Below are positions 36,361 to 51,686 of a stretch of 64,000 nucleotides of DNA, one piece after another. The stretch spans positions 17,753,930 through 17,817,929 of the forward strand of contig CM034549.1 of the NCBI GenBank assembly GCA_020055645.1, in the 5' to 3' direction. Source of the stretch: Tomocerus qinae (Eukaryota; Arthropoda; Collembola; Entomobryomorpha; Tomoceridae). A program made the position numbers and the translations under genes. The notes under the pieces were generated by a model that was not told where the DNA came from, made no database searches, and saw only the letters and a list, made by a program, of their open reading frames with translations. The number at the start of each line of letters is the position of its first letter. The stretch's first letter is position 1.

Positions 36361-39300
36361 CGCATGTAATTAAGCAATTATCGATCTATATGTATTTAAG
36401 AATCTTAAAACGTAAGTGCATTGCGTGAAATTCAAATTATATTCAAAAAAGGATTGTTTCTTTGAGGTACATATCTGTAGTTTGTGTACTAGATTTTACT
36501 TTTGACTCAAAAACATCTACTTTTATGAGTTACACTACCAACAAGTGTAACAAAATTAGTCTCTTGGTAATTAAGTGTTCCTCATAGATGGATTTGTCTG
36601 GTAGTAATCCTCTATAAATGTATTTTCCTTGAATATCTGTATCTCTATTGAAGATTATTATATCAGAATTTAATTTAGTATGACCCAATGTAAATGTACG
36701 TGAGAAAAACTATGTTTAGATAACCTTAATTATCAAAATACTTCCCATAGCTCAGCTCTCAAATTTTACGTTGATATAATACTAGATCAAATCATTCAGG
36801 CCAAATGCATACAATATAAATGAGTAGAATGATACATTTAATTATTGTTCCCTTGTAGGTATACAGTACATACATTAGTTTAGATGTTGTAAATGTTAAA
36901 CCTATAGCTCAACAACTATTTAACTGTGGTGCAAGCAAAGTTTCGTAGATTTCGTACATACGAAGTACAGCATTAGTGATGTGTACTTGAACCCCTTACT
37001 AATACTGTTGTCGCCAATAACTCTATAATTATCTATGTGTAAATAAATGTTTACGTTTTTCCAGTATACAATGAAAATTATTTTATTGCAAAACAAAACA
37101 CAAAAAATAGACTCTTTTTTTTTCAATTGTAACAAATACTAATTGTTCGACAGATATCATTATCCTGCTCTTCAAGGTTGAATCAGTGGCCGTGGCAGAT
37201 TATTTTGGTATCCTGTAAAGACTCAACTACTTCACATCTATACTACATGTACCTGTGACGTGTCTCAATTAGTACACTTATCCCAGCAAGACGAATGACG
37301 ATGCAATGCTAAAACTCATCAAAATCTTAAGATCACTTAATCAGCCTCTTCTTAGTGATTCGTCTCTTAGATAACTCTATTTTTATTACCGTAGTATAAC
37401 CATTGGAAAAAACCTCGTGTAAATCCATGATACGAGATTAATTATCTTGATAGCCATATCTTAGTCACATCGATAAAAAAATATTTGATTTTTTATCTGT
37501 GGTAGACACAAAACAAATTCTGTAAGAAAAAATAACTTGGATTCGTGGGAAAAGGTTAAAAATATTTTTTTAGAATTGTGTAACTCTATTCCTGATGATC
37601 ATCAAACTACACAAAACATAAAATTAAATGTATTAACATTTATAGATGATAACGGTAATAAGATCTCTGCTCTGTGTATTATAAGCATGTATATTTTAGA
37701 AGCCATTTAGTTTAGTATGATGCAACTAGGCTAAAATGCAATCAACATAGACACAAAACAAATTCATAGGAAAAATAACTTGAATTTTTGCAAAAAGGTT
37801 AAAAATATTTTTTAGAATTGTGTAGCCATTCGATTCCTGAGGATCATCACAAAATCACAAAGCATAATATTAAGTGTAACAACATTACTTGCAGATGGTA
37901 GACTTTCTTTTCATTGAAATGTTGGATTTGGAAGTAAAAAAATAATCCAATTGTAAGCATGTGTATTTCAGGAGTCTGTTCATGCAAGGCATTTAATATA
38001 GTATGATCCAAATAGGCTAAAATGTAATGAGGATAGATAAAAATGCATAAATTAGTGAATGGCATGTGCTATATAATGTTTTATGTGTCGTGGGTGAGTC
38101 TAGTAGAAGTGAGTCCTGACCTGACAAAAAGGAAGGCACAAACAACTGCGAAACGAAATCACTTATTCCAATTCCTTTATAATACGAATTATAAAGTAGT
38201 GTATATAGTTAAAGCGTGTTGTACATTATACAGATGATTGTCTTGTCATATAGGGAATGATCAAATGTTGTAGTCAAAACAATTTCCTGCATACAGATTC
38301 ATTCTCCTGCATTTATTTACCTATACGATACGAGTATTTCCTGTTGTGTTGTTCCAAGTTAGTAGTTACTATCCCCTTCCTTTTTTCTTTGTGGCTTATT
38401 GGGCTATATAGTGATTTGCATTAAATTGTTATGACTTATGTATAAAGTAGCTAAATCATATTCTACAGCAGACAGGGAGAGTATATTATAATAGTATTCA
38501 ATTACTTACTGCTAATTCATGTAGTAGTACCTCTAACAGATTCAGAACTGGAATTTCTTGAATAATCCACTTACTTTATACTTCCATAGTAAGTCAGAGA
38601 GCAGCGTCAGATTTGACACACGCCACATATAAAGGCACAAAGCACTAAATTCTACGAATTTATTTGTTTATATCATGCAAATTGATCCCCCTACTAATTG
38701 ATGTAGGTTATGCGGTTAATGTAAGTCAACTTATATGGCTTATTTATCAGCTATAACATGACCGTATTATTTTTCACTCCTCGTGGAGTTCACTTTTTTT
38801 CGAATATGCATAACCACAAATTGCTAAGGAAGATATGCATAATAATTTTTATTAGTTTGGCATGTATCGTGTTACATTGCATAATTCCAAGCATGCAGTA
38901 TTGATCACGTTTTTTGTAATTTTTGCGAGATTACTCTTGATGTTTTTGTTTTTGCATAGAATGTAGGCGGTGAGAGGGACAGATGAACATTCCTTCTGAA
39001 TTGGCACACTTAAATGAACTTGCTCTACAGGATATAGGAGCAAGAACAAAATAATATTGACAATTATCTCTGAATATAATTGTTTGCACCGTTTGATGAG
39101 ATGATTACAATTCGTGTGCATTTGCATACATAATCGTGTATTTTACTGTATAACTAATAATTTCTTGGTATTGATGCAAAATGGCATTAAGAATTAAATG
39201 GATTTGTTTTTGTTGTTGACACGTTCACTCACCCATTACGAAGTCAATGGTCTACATTGATTTCGTGTAAACAACTATTAAGAAAGCTATCAATAGTGTT

Positions 39301-42300
39301 ACACAAAAGGTGATTTGATTATAAAAGTAACAATGCATTCGTGAAAATCATCGGCTACATTTTTAGCCTCAAGAAATGCTCTTTAGTAACATCAAACGTG
39401 TTTGCAATTTCTAAAATATTCTATAAATCCTGCATAGTCATGATCATAGTGCGAAATCTAGCAAGTGCACTAGACTAGTTTGGTTACTGGTTAGATACTT
39501 TTGAAAGATCAATCTGAAAACCTGAATCTATTTTCAATCACTTTATAAAATACTCAACAATTGCACCTGCTTGGTCATAAACATTGACTAACAACGTGCA
39601 ATGTACTAGTTATGCGTGTAAATGCATATTTATGTACACATTGACCAATTTGTTACAGGAGTACAGAGTCCCTTATGGTGACCCATCATCAACTCACTAG
39701 AGTCAAAAATCAAAACAACAACAATCCAGCTACTTGCAATATTTTACGTGATTAGCATTCGTATTACTGAGTCATATTGTCAATAAATTATCCTTGTTGC
39801 ATGTGTGTGTGGTTTTGTTTTGTACAGAGATAGCGAAGAGATTAATTTATTGGTTTGGCGAGAATGAATCTTGAATCAGGTAGGTCAGAGAGACCTTTGT
39901 TACAGCTACAGCTTAAGGGGAAGGTAATTCCACACCTTTAACAAATACATCTATGCAACTACTTATTACTAGTTCGTTGTGGATGCATTTAGAAATTCTG
40001 ATAGTTGATCAGGTTAAGTAATTATCTATTTTATGCAACCCAATTCGCGTTGAAAACAAAAACAAATTGCAAAACTGCATTCTGGATGACAATTTCTACT
40101 TTGTGTGATTATGTGTGATTGGATTCATTTCACTGATGCCAAAACCAATTCATCTTCTCATCAATATGTCTACACAAAGAGTCTGAAGGTAATCAGTAGC
40201 ACTAACTAATCACATGTTACTAGTATAATATGGTTATTATGTATTTTCTGTTAGTCAGCTGAGGTAGGTAAAAATTGATACTCCAACAACAACAAAGAAA
40301 ACAAAAGTGATTGTGAAGAGTTCTTAGATATAGAAGTAGATAGATATAATACCTAAATATCATGTTGTCCTCATTTCCCCATGCAGTAATAGTAAACATA
40401 GTAAACAAACCAGCAGAATTTGCTGGCTTCGCTTCAAGAGATTTGCTTTGGTTTTGCATTTCTGCTTCGCGTTCTACGTTGTAGTAATTGTTTGATGGAG
40501 GATAGATAGAACGCGAGAGACTTTGTGTTTACTGTAATTGTAATTATGCCCAGAAAATAATCAGTACAAAGAAAAAGATGAGCGTTGCAGGTTACAGTGC
40601 TGTGTACTACGTAGATATTTACCTTTTTGCATGTAGCACAGAGTTAAGATAAAGCAGAACAAGATAAAAGACCTTTTTTACCACACCGTGGCATTTATCT
40701 CTGAGTTATGTCATTAATTACTAATAATAATAATATTTTCCACCAACTTTATACTAGTAGCAGCTACGTAATTTAATGTTTTGTTTCTTTTCCACTGTTA
40801 AATCATAGTGTGTGACTCAAAAGAATATCTGCATAATGACTAGTGAGAGGATTACCACGAATTACTGAATTATTACTTGCAAGTCAATAGACGCAGCCTT
40901 TTGCAGGCATTTCGCAACATTTCTCTCTGTACCTCTTTACGGCTTCATTGGATTTGGTTTTTGGGATTTTCTGCATAAATTCGTTCATGCGTTTACTATT
41001 ACTAAATCCTATGCACACACTCTCTCTCTGTTTCAGGAAACATTCGGTTTCTTGTGCAACAATATTACAAAAGGAACATTGTCATTTAATTCGAAGAAAA
41101 TAGTACAAAGTAAATTAAGTTTAGGAATAACACGGAAGTTGCGAAGATTCAGTTTAAGAAATAGAGATACACCGCATTTTCAAACGTAGATATGTAATAA
41201 AGCATGTAATATGACATTTGCAACTCATTTTCTAGATGACAAGTTTCAATTACTGTACATACACAGGTTGAAAAACAGATAATAGCTGAGAGGTTGATTA
41301 GTATTTAGAACAGAGTGATAATGCAAGTCGTTTTCTTATCTCTACTTACCATTATTTATTGGCTGCGACAATCAAATTGTATTGCAATTGTAATTTCCCA
41401 TATAAAATGCGTTTGTAAACATTCTTCTTTTTTCAAGACAGGTAGTGTAGTACTAGTACTGTTCATGATGCAATTGTACAAGTAAAACATGCTGACTTTT
41501 GAATAGGTACATGTGCTACTAGAAATACAACTACATTGATATTATTCCCACAATGTTATTCTGCAATTTTTTTTCTACTTGTGTATACGCTACAGTGGTT
41601 TATGCTCATTGACCTTGTTGCTAATTTAATTTTTATGCATTTCTGGTATTAGGCATTCTCTGTTTAACTTGCAGCGGAATAATGTTATTGTTGATTCAAA
41701 CTACTTGGAACTATAATACAAAATCTATACACTAAACTTTATGAGCTATATAACTAACATAATGGAGCTGATACATAAAGTTACCTAATTTTTCACCCTT
41801 CGCCGTTATGAGGGCTGTCTACTGTTTCATCCTATCTAATAAGTCTATAATTTATTTAAATGGATGTGTAGATCTGTACCTATAATGTACTTATAGAGGC
41901 ATAGAGATAAAGAGTAAACGTATTAATGTTTGACTACTTATTCACAAGACTCATAAACCCCAGAGTATTCTTGCGTGCTACGTGCTACATTTTCTACTTT
42001 TGCTGGCTTGACTCTTTTGCTTAATTAGCGGAACACTTTTTACGTAACAAATCTGCTGTGTACTAAATAATATAGGCATATGTGGTGAAGTAGTTACGAC
42101 TAAACTCCCTATAATATACACATTCGTGATAATGTAATAGACACTCCTTTGCTAATGATCTTCATGATATTAAACCTTTGCCATTAACCGTGTTTAGTCA
42201 TTTACTTTGTTTTGCTTTTTCTGAAGGATAATAACACAATACAGTAACAATGTTCTATTTACAATCAAAACCAGATTGATTTGGTACAATTATATTGGGC

Positions 42301-45300
42301 CTGTTGAAATTACTCACAGTTACAAACTCGCTTCGAGTCTTCAAGTACAAATAGATTATGGCAAATAATAATATATTTGGGCTTAGACAAGCTATAATAA
42401 TAATTTGCGTAACGATTTGATTTTAGCAAGCCATTTGCTATCAAGTCGGAAAATCCTAAAATACAAATAGATGGACAAGAATAGGTTGTATTATTGATGA
42501 GTAGGATTAATATAAATAATATACTTAAATTGTTAAGATAACTCAAAAGAGCATTTTATGCACGGTTAGCCTTTTTCTGTGACAAAGTAGTTAATTTGCT
42601 TAAAATTGGTCTTTCTGATCATTCTGTGACAATAATAGAAATAACTTGTGTAGAAATAACAATCTCCTTGACTTTTGATACCCTATCGTTGTGCACAGCT
42701 ATCAATCTTTCTGACAGTATCTGGTAGATTGGCAATAAAGTTTCTTGATTGTTGTCAGTTGTATTATCGTAGGGAGAATGACATTGTGGGTTAATATTTG
42801 TTTGGTATAAGGTTAGATAAAGACGAGGGATTTACTTCAAGGAAGATTGTGCAAGATAGTCTTGTAATCACCCTTGAGGGTAAAGAGCCACTGGCTGTAT
42901 TATATCTTCAAGTGTTGATTTTGATTTCGTAGATTAGTCCCGAAGTTATTAGTACTGCCTAATATGCAAGTCATGTTTTCCAGAATCATTTACAGGTAGG
43001 CAGAGAACAAGGCCAGGCCAACTCTCCAATGAACCTAACCAGGACAAAATAGGACAGAGATGGACAGATCAGAAGTTGATGATGTATGTGTATGTTGTGA
43101 CGACAGTGACCTAAAGCGAATAAAATATGCCACTAAATGCACTTTCACAATGGATTTCTTTTAACTTATCTTTCTCTACCATTCATAATTCCTACATCTG
43201 CATATGCACAAGACATTGATATTTACATTATGTTAACCTTAAACAGATAGTTAAACTCTTTTACTTTTACAATGAACCTATTTGAAAAATTAGAACCATT
43301 GATAATATAACGTAAGTCCTTTTTCTGTTGACTTACTCCAAATTAAACAAAAGTGTACAGAGTCTACTACTACAAGTGTATAAAGCATAGATAACAAAGA
43401 GAATAATATAAATATGACTTGCATACCTACTTGAAATGAAGTTAAGGTTAAATTTTTTCCATGTCAGATCATGCCATGCCATGCACCGCCATAGAAAATC
43501 AAACCATGCCACTTATCTAGTAAGTTAAGTATGAACTGATTGTTAAAAGTCCTAAAAAGCTTTCTTACGCAATTGAATTTACTTTCAATTAACAACTAAC
43601 CTAAAGAATAGCCACAAGTTTAATTACCAGAGACGCGTTTTTAACGTACAATCTAAGTCAATTTAAAAGAAAAGGATCTTTCTGCGATCTGCCATTCATT
43701 GTGCAATAACATTTTTTAATAAGTGACAGCATGAGATAAGTCAAAACACATTTAGACAATTAAACGGTCAATGTGTTACATTCTATTTAGATGTTCTAAA
43801 TTTTTATGGTCCTACTGTGGACAAAATTACTTAATTAATGATGTATCAACAGGTAAGACGTAAGAAATCGTAAGAATTTTCCTAAAGCAGACTTAAATAA
43901 GGAATCTTTTTTGCAGAAAATTTAGATTACGATGATTTTAATACATTAAGTGTTTGTAATTAGATAAGTTTGTTTAGATCATGACATTCAAATAGTAGTA
44001 GTACAAAAACAAAGCAATTTATGATAAAATAGCATGAGACAGTAAGTAGAGATAGTATTACAAAGTAACATAAGTCTCGGTTGAAATCGAACTTTAGTTA
44101 ATTAATCATGGTATAGTGTACTTTAGTAGAGCAGTGGTTGTGTTAGTAGCACATGTAAACATGAAACGTGTAAGTTGTGATTTTCTGTGTTAAATGTTCA
44201 AGAATGATAATTAAAGGAGTGTGCTACGTAACAATAGTGGTATAGCGGTTTTACTACTGCAATAATATAAGATATGCATTATAGTGTGCAGGCATTACAA
44301 GATAGTGGTGAATGCATAAGGTGTTTCATAAGGAGTAGTGAATGAATCTGAAGACAAGTTAGTAAAATATGTAAGTAAGAGTGAAGGTAATTGTTTGTAG
44401 AACTTACGTCCACCCTACTTACATAGTACATTGAAAAGTGAACATGGATGGTATTTACTTGTGTCTAATTGTAAGATATACTATTGCAAGTACAGGAGAA
44501 TGCGTTACGTATGCAATCATAATGTATGTAATGTGGAACTATATGGAATGGTGAGAGAGATAAGGTGAGCACTTGTAAACTAGAATCCAAGATAGATTCA
44601 CTCACATTCACGATGCTAATATTTATAAATGTAAGAGAGTGCAAGTTAGCCCTTTGGCTCATTTCTACATTTCCAGTCTGTCAATTCACTCCATTATTAC
44701 ATACACAGAATACATACTGATAGAAATACTCCTTGCAGGGATACATTGTTGAAAGGAAGGGAAGTTTTGCTTGCATATTAGTTTAGCTTGAGCCAAGTTG
44801 CATTTCAGTGGCTCTTCTCTTAAGCTAACAATAACTATTTATTACATGACTGACTAAACTGAAAGTGTCTTTGTCGTTTCTGTTTACTTTGTTGCGTTAC
44901 GTTCGTAGAGTGGTGGTTCACTTTTAGCTTAATCTAACTGTGCATCGATTTACAATGTATAAATAGGATACAGTTTACTTCCCTTCTCACAAGAATGTCA
45001 GTTGATCTCAATTTCCCATCGAAACCCAATAAATCTATCGTAACTGTGGAATTAGGTAAATAAGATTCAAGAAAATAGTGCATTTACAATTGATTATAAC
45101 TTCTAGGAATGTTAAAAGGCAATTCGTGAATTAGGAATTGCTACCTATTGTTTGTGGTCTCGTGTCAGTGTGTGGAAATATATTTCTTGTGTCGGATTAG
45201 TTTGGAAATTGTGTCGTGCAATGCACATCCTAATTTCTGTCAAGTCTAAAGGAAATAATCCATAATCCATCGTGATAAAGGGTTGGGATTGTCATATTAT

Positions 45301-45588
45301 GTGGAAATCATTTACATTTACATAAAGGTAAATAGAGACACATGGTACAAAGTTTCATGAAAACAATCCGTGCTATTGCTACTATACACTTCAAATCTAT
45401 CCAACACACTGTAATAAGGTCTTTGAGTGTTTACAAATAAGTTTCTGAAGAAATCAGGAAGAAGTCGTACCTTCTTGCCTGATCTGACCTGTAAGTAGCA
45501 AGCCTGTGGCTCCAAAGTGGTTATTCAAGACCCAATTTCAATGTAAATCCTCTTAGCTATGGGACAGAAAACTAAAAGATAAAATAAA
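36361..45588. other. long gene-free region
   Basis: About 9 kb with no gene model, tRNA or recognised transposase on either strand. The only structure seen is the tandem duplication at 37503-38038. A short catgcc-rich patch lies at about 43470-43510. The right end should hold the promoter of the sphingomyelinase gene. Confidence 0.5.
37503..38038. repeat. diverged tandem duplication, period about 245 bp
   Basis: Two successive copies begin tagacacaaaacaaattc at 37503 and 37748. Shared blocks follow in the same order: gaaaaataactt, aaaaggttaaaaatattttt, tagaattgtgta, attcctga.gatcatca, taagcatgt and aggctaaaatg. The second copy is about 45 bp longer owing to insertions. Divergence suggests an old duplication. 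It has no coding potential. Confidence 0.75.
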
Positions 45589-48500
45589 ATGCACAATTCC
45601 AAATGTAAAGTTTGGGCTTCGGCCCTATTTCTTGTAATTACTGTGCCGGAATATATACATGGTAAGATCTTACGAGTTTCATAATTTTCTACTTGAGAAT
45701 TTTCATGAGGGTAATGAGTTTAATTTTGATTTATGCATTCAACAGGTTTTTTCCAGTTGGGGGTTGAGACTGTTAAGCCACCATCTTTAGGACAGCCGAT
45801 TAATTTAGAAATAGTAATACCCCCTTTTCTGCCATTATTTAGTAAAAATGTAACAAATGGACTGACTCTTCGAAGAGAAACGCCAGAATCTCAATCCTCA
45901 CAAATGAGTATTAACATTCAACTGCCAGGAAGACTTCCTTTTAATCCATTTAGATTATTTGATACTTCTACCGAAAGCAACGAACGCTCGTCGAAATCCG
46001 TTGAAGACTACACTCAGCCTTCTGTATCTAAAGAACAATACTTGGGGACCAGAACAAGACCTTCTTCTGCTGAATCTCCTACAAAATTCGATGAGCAAGT
46101 AGAATCCGAAGCACAGGAAATTGATCCGATTGAAAATGAATTGTCTGAGGAATCTGTCATGATGAATCAGCAAATTAATAATTTAGACGAAGTTCTAACT
46201 ACACAAATGAGTCAAAAAAATCCTGCACAATTTGCAAACGCTTCGGGCTTCACATTTCCATTGCTACCGGACTTGAGTGCCTTAAGCCAACTTTTTAGTT
46301 GGGGAAAACAATCCGTGAAAACTTTGGCTGTTTGCAATGCTTGCAAAGTGGCCTTCAGTCTTTTTATGAATAGGGTGAGTTTCTTACGCATAAAAAGGGA
46401 AATTGCAAAGCTCTTACTAATTGCTTTCCGACGATTCGCGTAATATCATGTCATTATGTCCATTATGCAAAGTAATCGTCTTTTAGTGGACACCACATTA
46501 TGACAAGAGTTCTTTTGTAACATCTTATGCCGAACTAAAGTCACGACATGAATCTTATGTAATTGAGGATGCAAATGCAACGAAGCATGCTCTGGGAAAA
46601 CCTGAGACAGATTTAGTATCAGTGGCAGTGGCTCTCTATTGTCAATGCCATGATTGCAATCTCCTCTTACTTTACTCTACTTTGTCAAATTTTTTATGGA
46701 CTTAGCTAATCTCTTCTTACACAAATATGTTAGTACATACTAAAATCATCAGACATGAAATTTAAGGTTTGTGCTTCAATCCTTTTACATTTTCCACATC
46801 TCATAAGATAATAATACCACTTCCAAAACGTTTTCATTGTCTTAAAGAAAATCTCAGAGATTTTCAATATTACCATGCGTGAACGAAAATGAATAAGGAT
46901 CAACGAAATATTTTATGTATTATATTATGGAGTTTTTCTACTCTATATTCACACCACCTGCCTATAATAGTAGCCGAAAAATATATCAACTGTTATATTC
47001 AAATTAGGTAGTTTTCTTTTAGCTAAATACAAGCACAAATATTGGTAAATTGGTACACTGTAATTCTTCCATTCAATTCCATTAGTGTCCTCAAACGGTT
47101 CCTAAATACAAAGTGAAATTATAAGCATAGCCTTTGTTTACAGTTTTAAAGGACATGGAAAAGATAAGATTGTTAGTTTACGCTAGTATGAAGAATACGT
47201 CATTAGTTGGCAGATAACTAATCTAAAAAGGAAGTAAAATGGACCAGCATTGAATTTTAGAAAGGTCCTGAGAAATAGATCATTTCCCAAAATTGAATTT
47301 CAATGAAACTTGGACTACAATTTGTTTCACGGTTAATATGCCTTTGCTGATAATCTCGTTGTTTAAAAAACAGAGGACACATTCCTAATTTTAATACTTA
47401 TTCCTAGTGTAAAAGGGATAAAGATAATATGTCCATTTTGTCATTGTCAAAAGAGCATCATTGAGTGGTTGTCCTTCGTCTTACATCATTCTACCGTATA
47501 GTACCTATGAAACAGTATCGATGCTTCATGTAGGTACTAGTTATTATAATGTACCATGTGAATGAAAAATGGAACTACAAAATATCAATGACATGCCCCA
47601 CATTTGGAAAATTGGCCAAGTAGTTAGAGAAAACGATCTAACTGATTATTTTCATAATTATCAGCAAAATTACATCTACTTGTTTAGTAATCTAAAACTT
47701 GGAGGATGGGTTCACGGGGGTGTTAGTCTAGTACTATAAATAAGAGAACAGGTTTGATAGTAATCATTTGAAAAACTGATTTCAGGCAAGACAAGGAGAC
47801 AGCTTAGAATTCCTGATGCAAATGGCAACTTTTGGATGTACATTTTTTCGGATATCATCTTCAGAAATGTGCGTCGGTCTCATCCAAAGATTTGGGCCAT
47901 CCTTCCATTATATTGTAATGCAAAAGCCGTCTCTGACTGCCGATCGCTTTTGCGGCATTTCTTTGCAATCCATTGGTTGCTCTACAACAGATCCTAATTC
48001 TTTCTGGAGAATAGATCTTAATCAGTACAACAAAATCCCAGATATTCCTGAGTCGGGTATTCCCGGTGATTTTCCATTGCGAAAGCGGTCGATTTCCGAA
48101 GAACGGAATAGAATTCCTGTAAGAAATACATTATTACAAACCTAACTGCAAGGTCATTACTATTTATCTGTGATTGGTGGCTGATAATTCTCATGTATCT
48201 GTAGAAAACAAGATTCAAGAGTATGAAAGTACTACAACTAACAGATATCCACATGGATGGCAATTATCGAGAAGGAGCGAATGCTGATTGTGAGAACGAA
48301 ATGTGCTGTCATGCAAATGATGGAGCTGCCAAAGTTGGAAAAATTGCTGGACATTATGGAAATGCCGATAGCTGTGATTTACCATTCCGTAGCTTCATGG
48401 ACGCTTTAGAACACATCTCTAAAACACACCCAGTAAATTTTGTGTCACTTATCTCAACTATTATTAATTACATTCGTGAATGTTGGTACTAACGCTTTCG

Positions 48501-50328
48501 TTTCTTTTGAAATCAGGTAAATTAATTATTTTAAAAATAATTTCCAGGATATTCAAATGGTTTACATGACTGGAGATATGGTTCCTCATAGTATTTGGGA
48601 TACCTCTGCAGCAGGCAACATTGACATAATGACAAATGTCACAAACCACATTCGTCGAAGTTTCCCCAGAGCCAAAATCATTCCTGTCATTGGCAATCAT
48701 GATACTCACCCTGTCAACATGTAACATCTTGTTTAAAACTTAACATTGTGTCCTGAAACCAATGTTTATGCAATTTAAAAAATTATAATCTGAACTAGGT
48801 TTAGCCCATTTGGAGTGCCAGCAGATATATCCACGGATTGGTTGTATGCTGCTTTAGCCCGTATTTGGGGCTCTTGGCTGCCTAAAGAATCCATACATAA
48901 CTTTATCCACGCTGGATTCTACGATGTAGAAATTGATCCTTATTTTAGAATTCTTGTCCTTAATACAAATCTGTGCTATACATTTAACTTGTGAGTTTTA
49001 TTGCTTTACATTTTTGCATAGATTTACAAAAACTTTTTATATGCATATTGTGGCATTTTGAATTGTAATTTGACTTGGTGGTTTTCAGTTGGCAGACTTT
49101 TGAGCATCGCGATCCTTCGGGCCATTTGCGTTGGCTGGCTAAAGAACTACAGAGATCAGAAGACTTAGGACAATTCGTTCATATTCTAGGTAACGGTTTA
49201 TCTGCTAAGAAATTACTAATGCCATGGGCTATAAAATTATCCTTCTTTAAATATCTGATCATTGTCGAATATTTAAATCAATTCTTAGGACACGTCCCTC
49301 CAGGCCAAGAAGATTGCTGGACAGAGTGGAGTAAAAACTTTTACAATATTATTGACAGGTAAATTATTGGAGAACGTATTTAGATGAGCATTCTACACAC
49401 AAATGCCTAATTCCTACAAGTTATACAGAACTGACTCGTTTTATTTGTATTGGAATGTTCTTTCATAATGCATAGGAGATGCGTATGGTAGGCTTATTAA
49501 GATAATGTACGTAGATATGTCAAAGATATGTTATCGATGAGTTTCCAATGTGATTTACAGATACAGCGGAATTGTCAAAGCCCAATTTTATGGCCACACT
49601 CATTTTGACGAATTTCGTATGGTCTATCAGAAGGCAAACAGAAGTAGACCTATCGTGACATCTTTTATAGGAGCTTCACTTACTCCATATACGGATCTGA
49701 ATCCAGGATACAAAATATATTATGTGGACGGGGCACGAGGGCCAGAGTCAACTTGGAATATATTGGATCATGAAACTTGGATTTACAATTTGACAGAAGC
49801 TAACTTAAATCCACACAGGCCACCAAGATGGTACAAATTGTACAGGGCAACTGAAGCGTTTCAAATTCCAGATGTCTCACCTTATTCTTTGAATCAGCTT
49901 ATTCATAGAATGTCAAATAATATTACAGCATTTAATACATTTTACGGGTAATCGTGTACGAATTATTGCAGCAAACCAAATTTTGTAGTTTTATCTCTTA
50001 TTTGATCCAATTTTTATAATTTATCTACAGAATTTACCACAAAATGGCAGAAAAACCTTTGCAAGATGGGTGTGATTATATGTGCCGACGAAAAATAATG
50101 TGCAACATGATCTCCCCGGATCACAATGAGTATTTAGAATGTATTCAAATTAAAGCAGATAGTTCTGCAGTACTTCCAAGAAGTGTTTTCGAGAAAATAA
50201 TTCCCCCCGACCCAATCGCTGGTTCTGGCAAAGGATCCAGGTCATCAATTTCCTCCAATTCGGAAGAGGACAGTCCTTTCAAACGAGCATTGAATTTTGG
50301 CAGATCGCTATTAAGCATGCTCGGCTAA
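45589..50328 (+). CDS. acid sphingomyelinase (sphingomyelin phosphodiesterase; 10 exons, 827 aa)
   Basis: Exons are 45589-45661, 45746-46374, 47786-48118, 48205-48432, 48548-48720, 48799-48990, 49089-49189, 49289-49358, 49561-49947 and 50031-50328. The enzyme splits sphingomyelin to ceramide and phosphocholine in lysosomes or outside the cell. A signal peptide covers about 1-24. Residues 25-205 are an acidic, Ser- and Pro-rich region, much longer than in human SMPD1. A saposin-B domain follows (about 218-320; VCNACK, FRISSSEMC, RFCGIS). The dinuclear zinc phosphoesterase domain has all metal and catalytic residues: Asp359 and His361 (LTDIHMD), Asp431 (TGDM), Asn471-His472 (GNHD), His578 (GHVPPG), and His612 and His614 (YGHTHFDEF). 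SLTPYTDLNPGYKIYYVDG and LDHETWIYNLTEAN are strongly family-like. A Ser-rich C-terminal tail of about 45 residues ends in LLSMLG. AATAAA is at 50928-50933. Confidence 0.94.
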
Positions 50329-51686
50329 TTGTTCAACTTTAAAGCAGAATCTTTTACTTTTTAATTGTTTGCGTAGTAAAGGATAAAGTAAATGTTAAAC
50401 TATGTAATACAAGTTAAATATCCAGCATCATATAAACAATTATGTTGACTGTTTTTCTTCGGCCAACGACGACAAGATGACTGCGTAGCCGTAGCCTACA
50501 AAGTATATAGATGAATGGAGAATGATTTATAAAAATGTTGATAAAACTCATTTACACAGCTATTATTTCTTGATTCTCTACTTAAACTCGAAATGCATAG
50601 TTAGCTAGGGTACTTTTATAACTGTTTTGAGGTTTAGTCAAGAAATGTCTGAACGAACTGAAAAGTATCCTCTTACTAAGCTGTAATTTTAGTTTTTTGT
50701 TAAAGGCTGTGCTATAGCCGAATACTAATACTCGAGTACCTTAAAATGTAATCATGTAGTGTTCTGTAGAAGTATGAAGAACAAGTAGTCCTTTTATCTT
50801 TACAAATACAATTAGTATACCATTTTGTTTGTACTTTTATACTAGTGATGATACGTACCTACATCGATATTTATTGTTTTTGGCGTATGTTCGAGATTAC
50901 TATTGTAGCTGTAGCGTAAAATAACACAATAAACAGTGTTGTGAAATGGAAAAGTTAATTTTATTGAAGCCTATTCATTTGAGTTTAATTAAACTTATTC
51001 ATTACTTAATTCAAAGGGCACATTTGCATAAGAAGTTGATGTGTCAGCCAGTGAGCCTTAATTGCTATGTTGCTGTATATATTATGCAAATTTAAAATTT
51101 CAGGAAATCTTGGGTTTGTTAAGTACGATACGAATTCAAACTCATAAGCCTAGTAATGATATTCGGAAGGTATGTAAAGTAGGTAACATTATTTTCCTCG
51201 TTTTAGGAAATGGACCTTGCCTTTGCCTTAAAGAAATCCCTTTCTAGAAATGGTTATAAATATATCCAACTAAGCTTCAGGAAAATGTCACCTATTCATA
51301 TGCTATCACATTTTTACATGGAATTTCATTTGTACTACAAAAATTAAGTGTAGACGTTTGCAAGTTTGCATTGCATAGAGTTATCACGTTAACAGTCTTG
51401 GTCTAAACGCTGCCTCTCACTCACATTCAAGGTAGAAGGCAATTATCGCGGCAAGACAAGCAAGGTAAGCTCAATATTCTACAAATTCTAGACCCTATAC
51501 ATACTCACTCTATTCATTCGTTTAATCTGATGTCTGATGCAAGCATTTTTTCAATCTTAGTTTCAGTTTGCTTTTTCACTCATGAATCTCTTGGCCCTGT
51601 GACCGGGTTTCGGCTCTTTAAAATTTCATCATTTTTATGGCGTCTGACAGGTCAGGTCTGTCGCCGTGTCGCCAGTCGCCTACTAG
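50329..51686. other. sphingomyelinase 3' region and spacer
   Basis: Contains the AATAAA at 50928-50933. After that I see no gene or repeat up to the TATA-like box at 51687. Confidence 0.5.

Noticed and set aside
43470..43510. catgccatgcc patch as a satellite
   Set aside because: Too short and irregular to call a repeat array.
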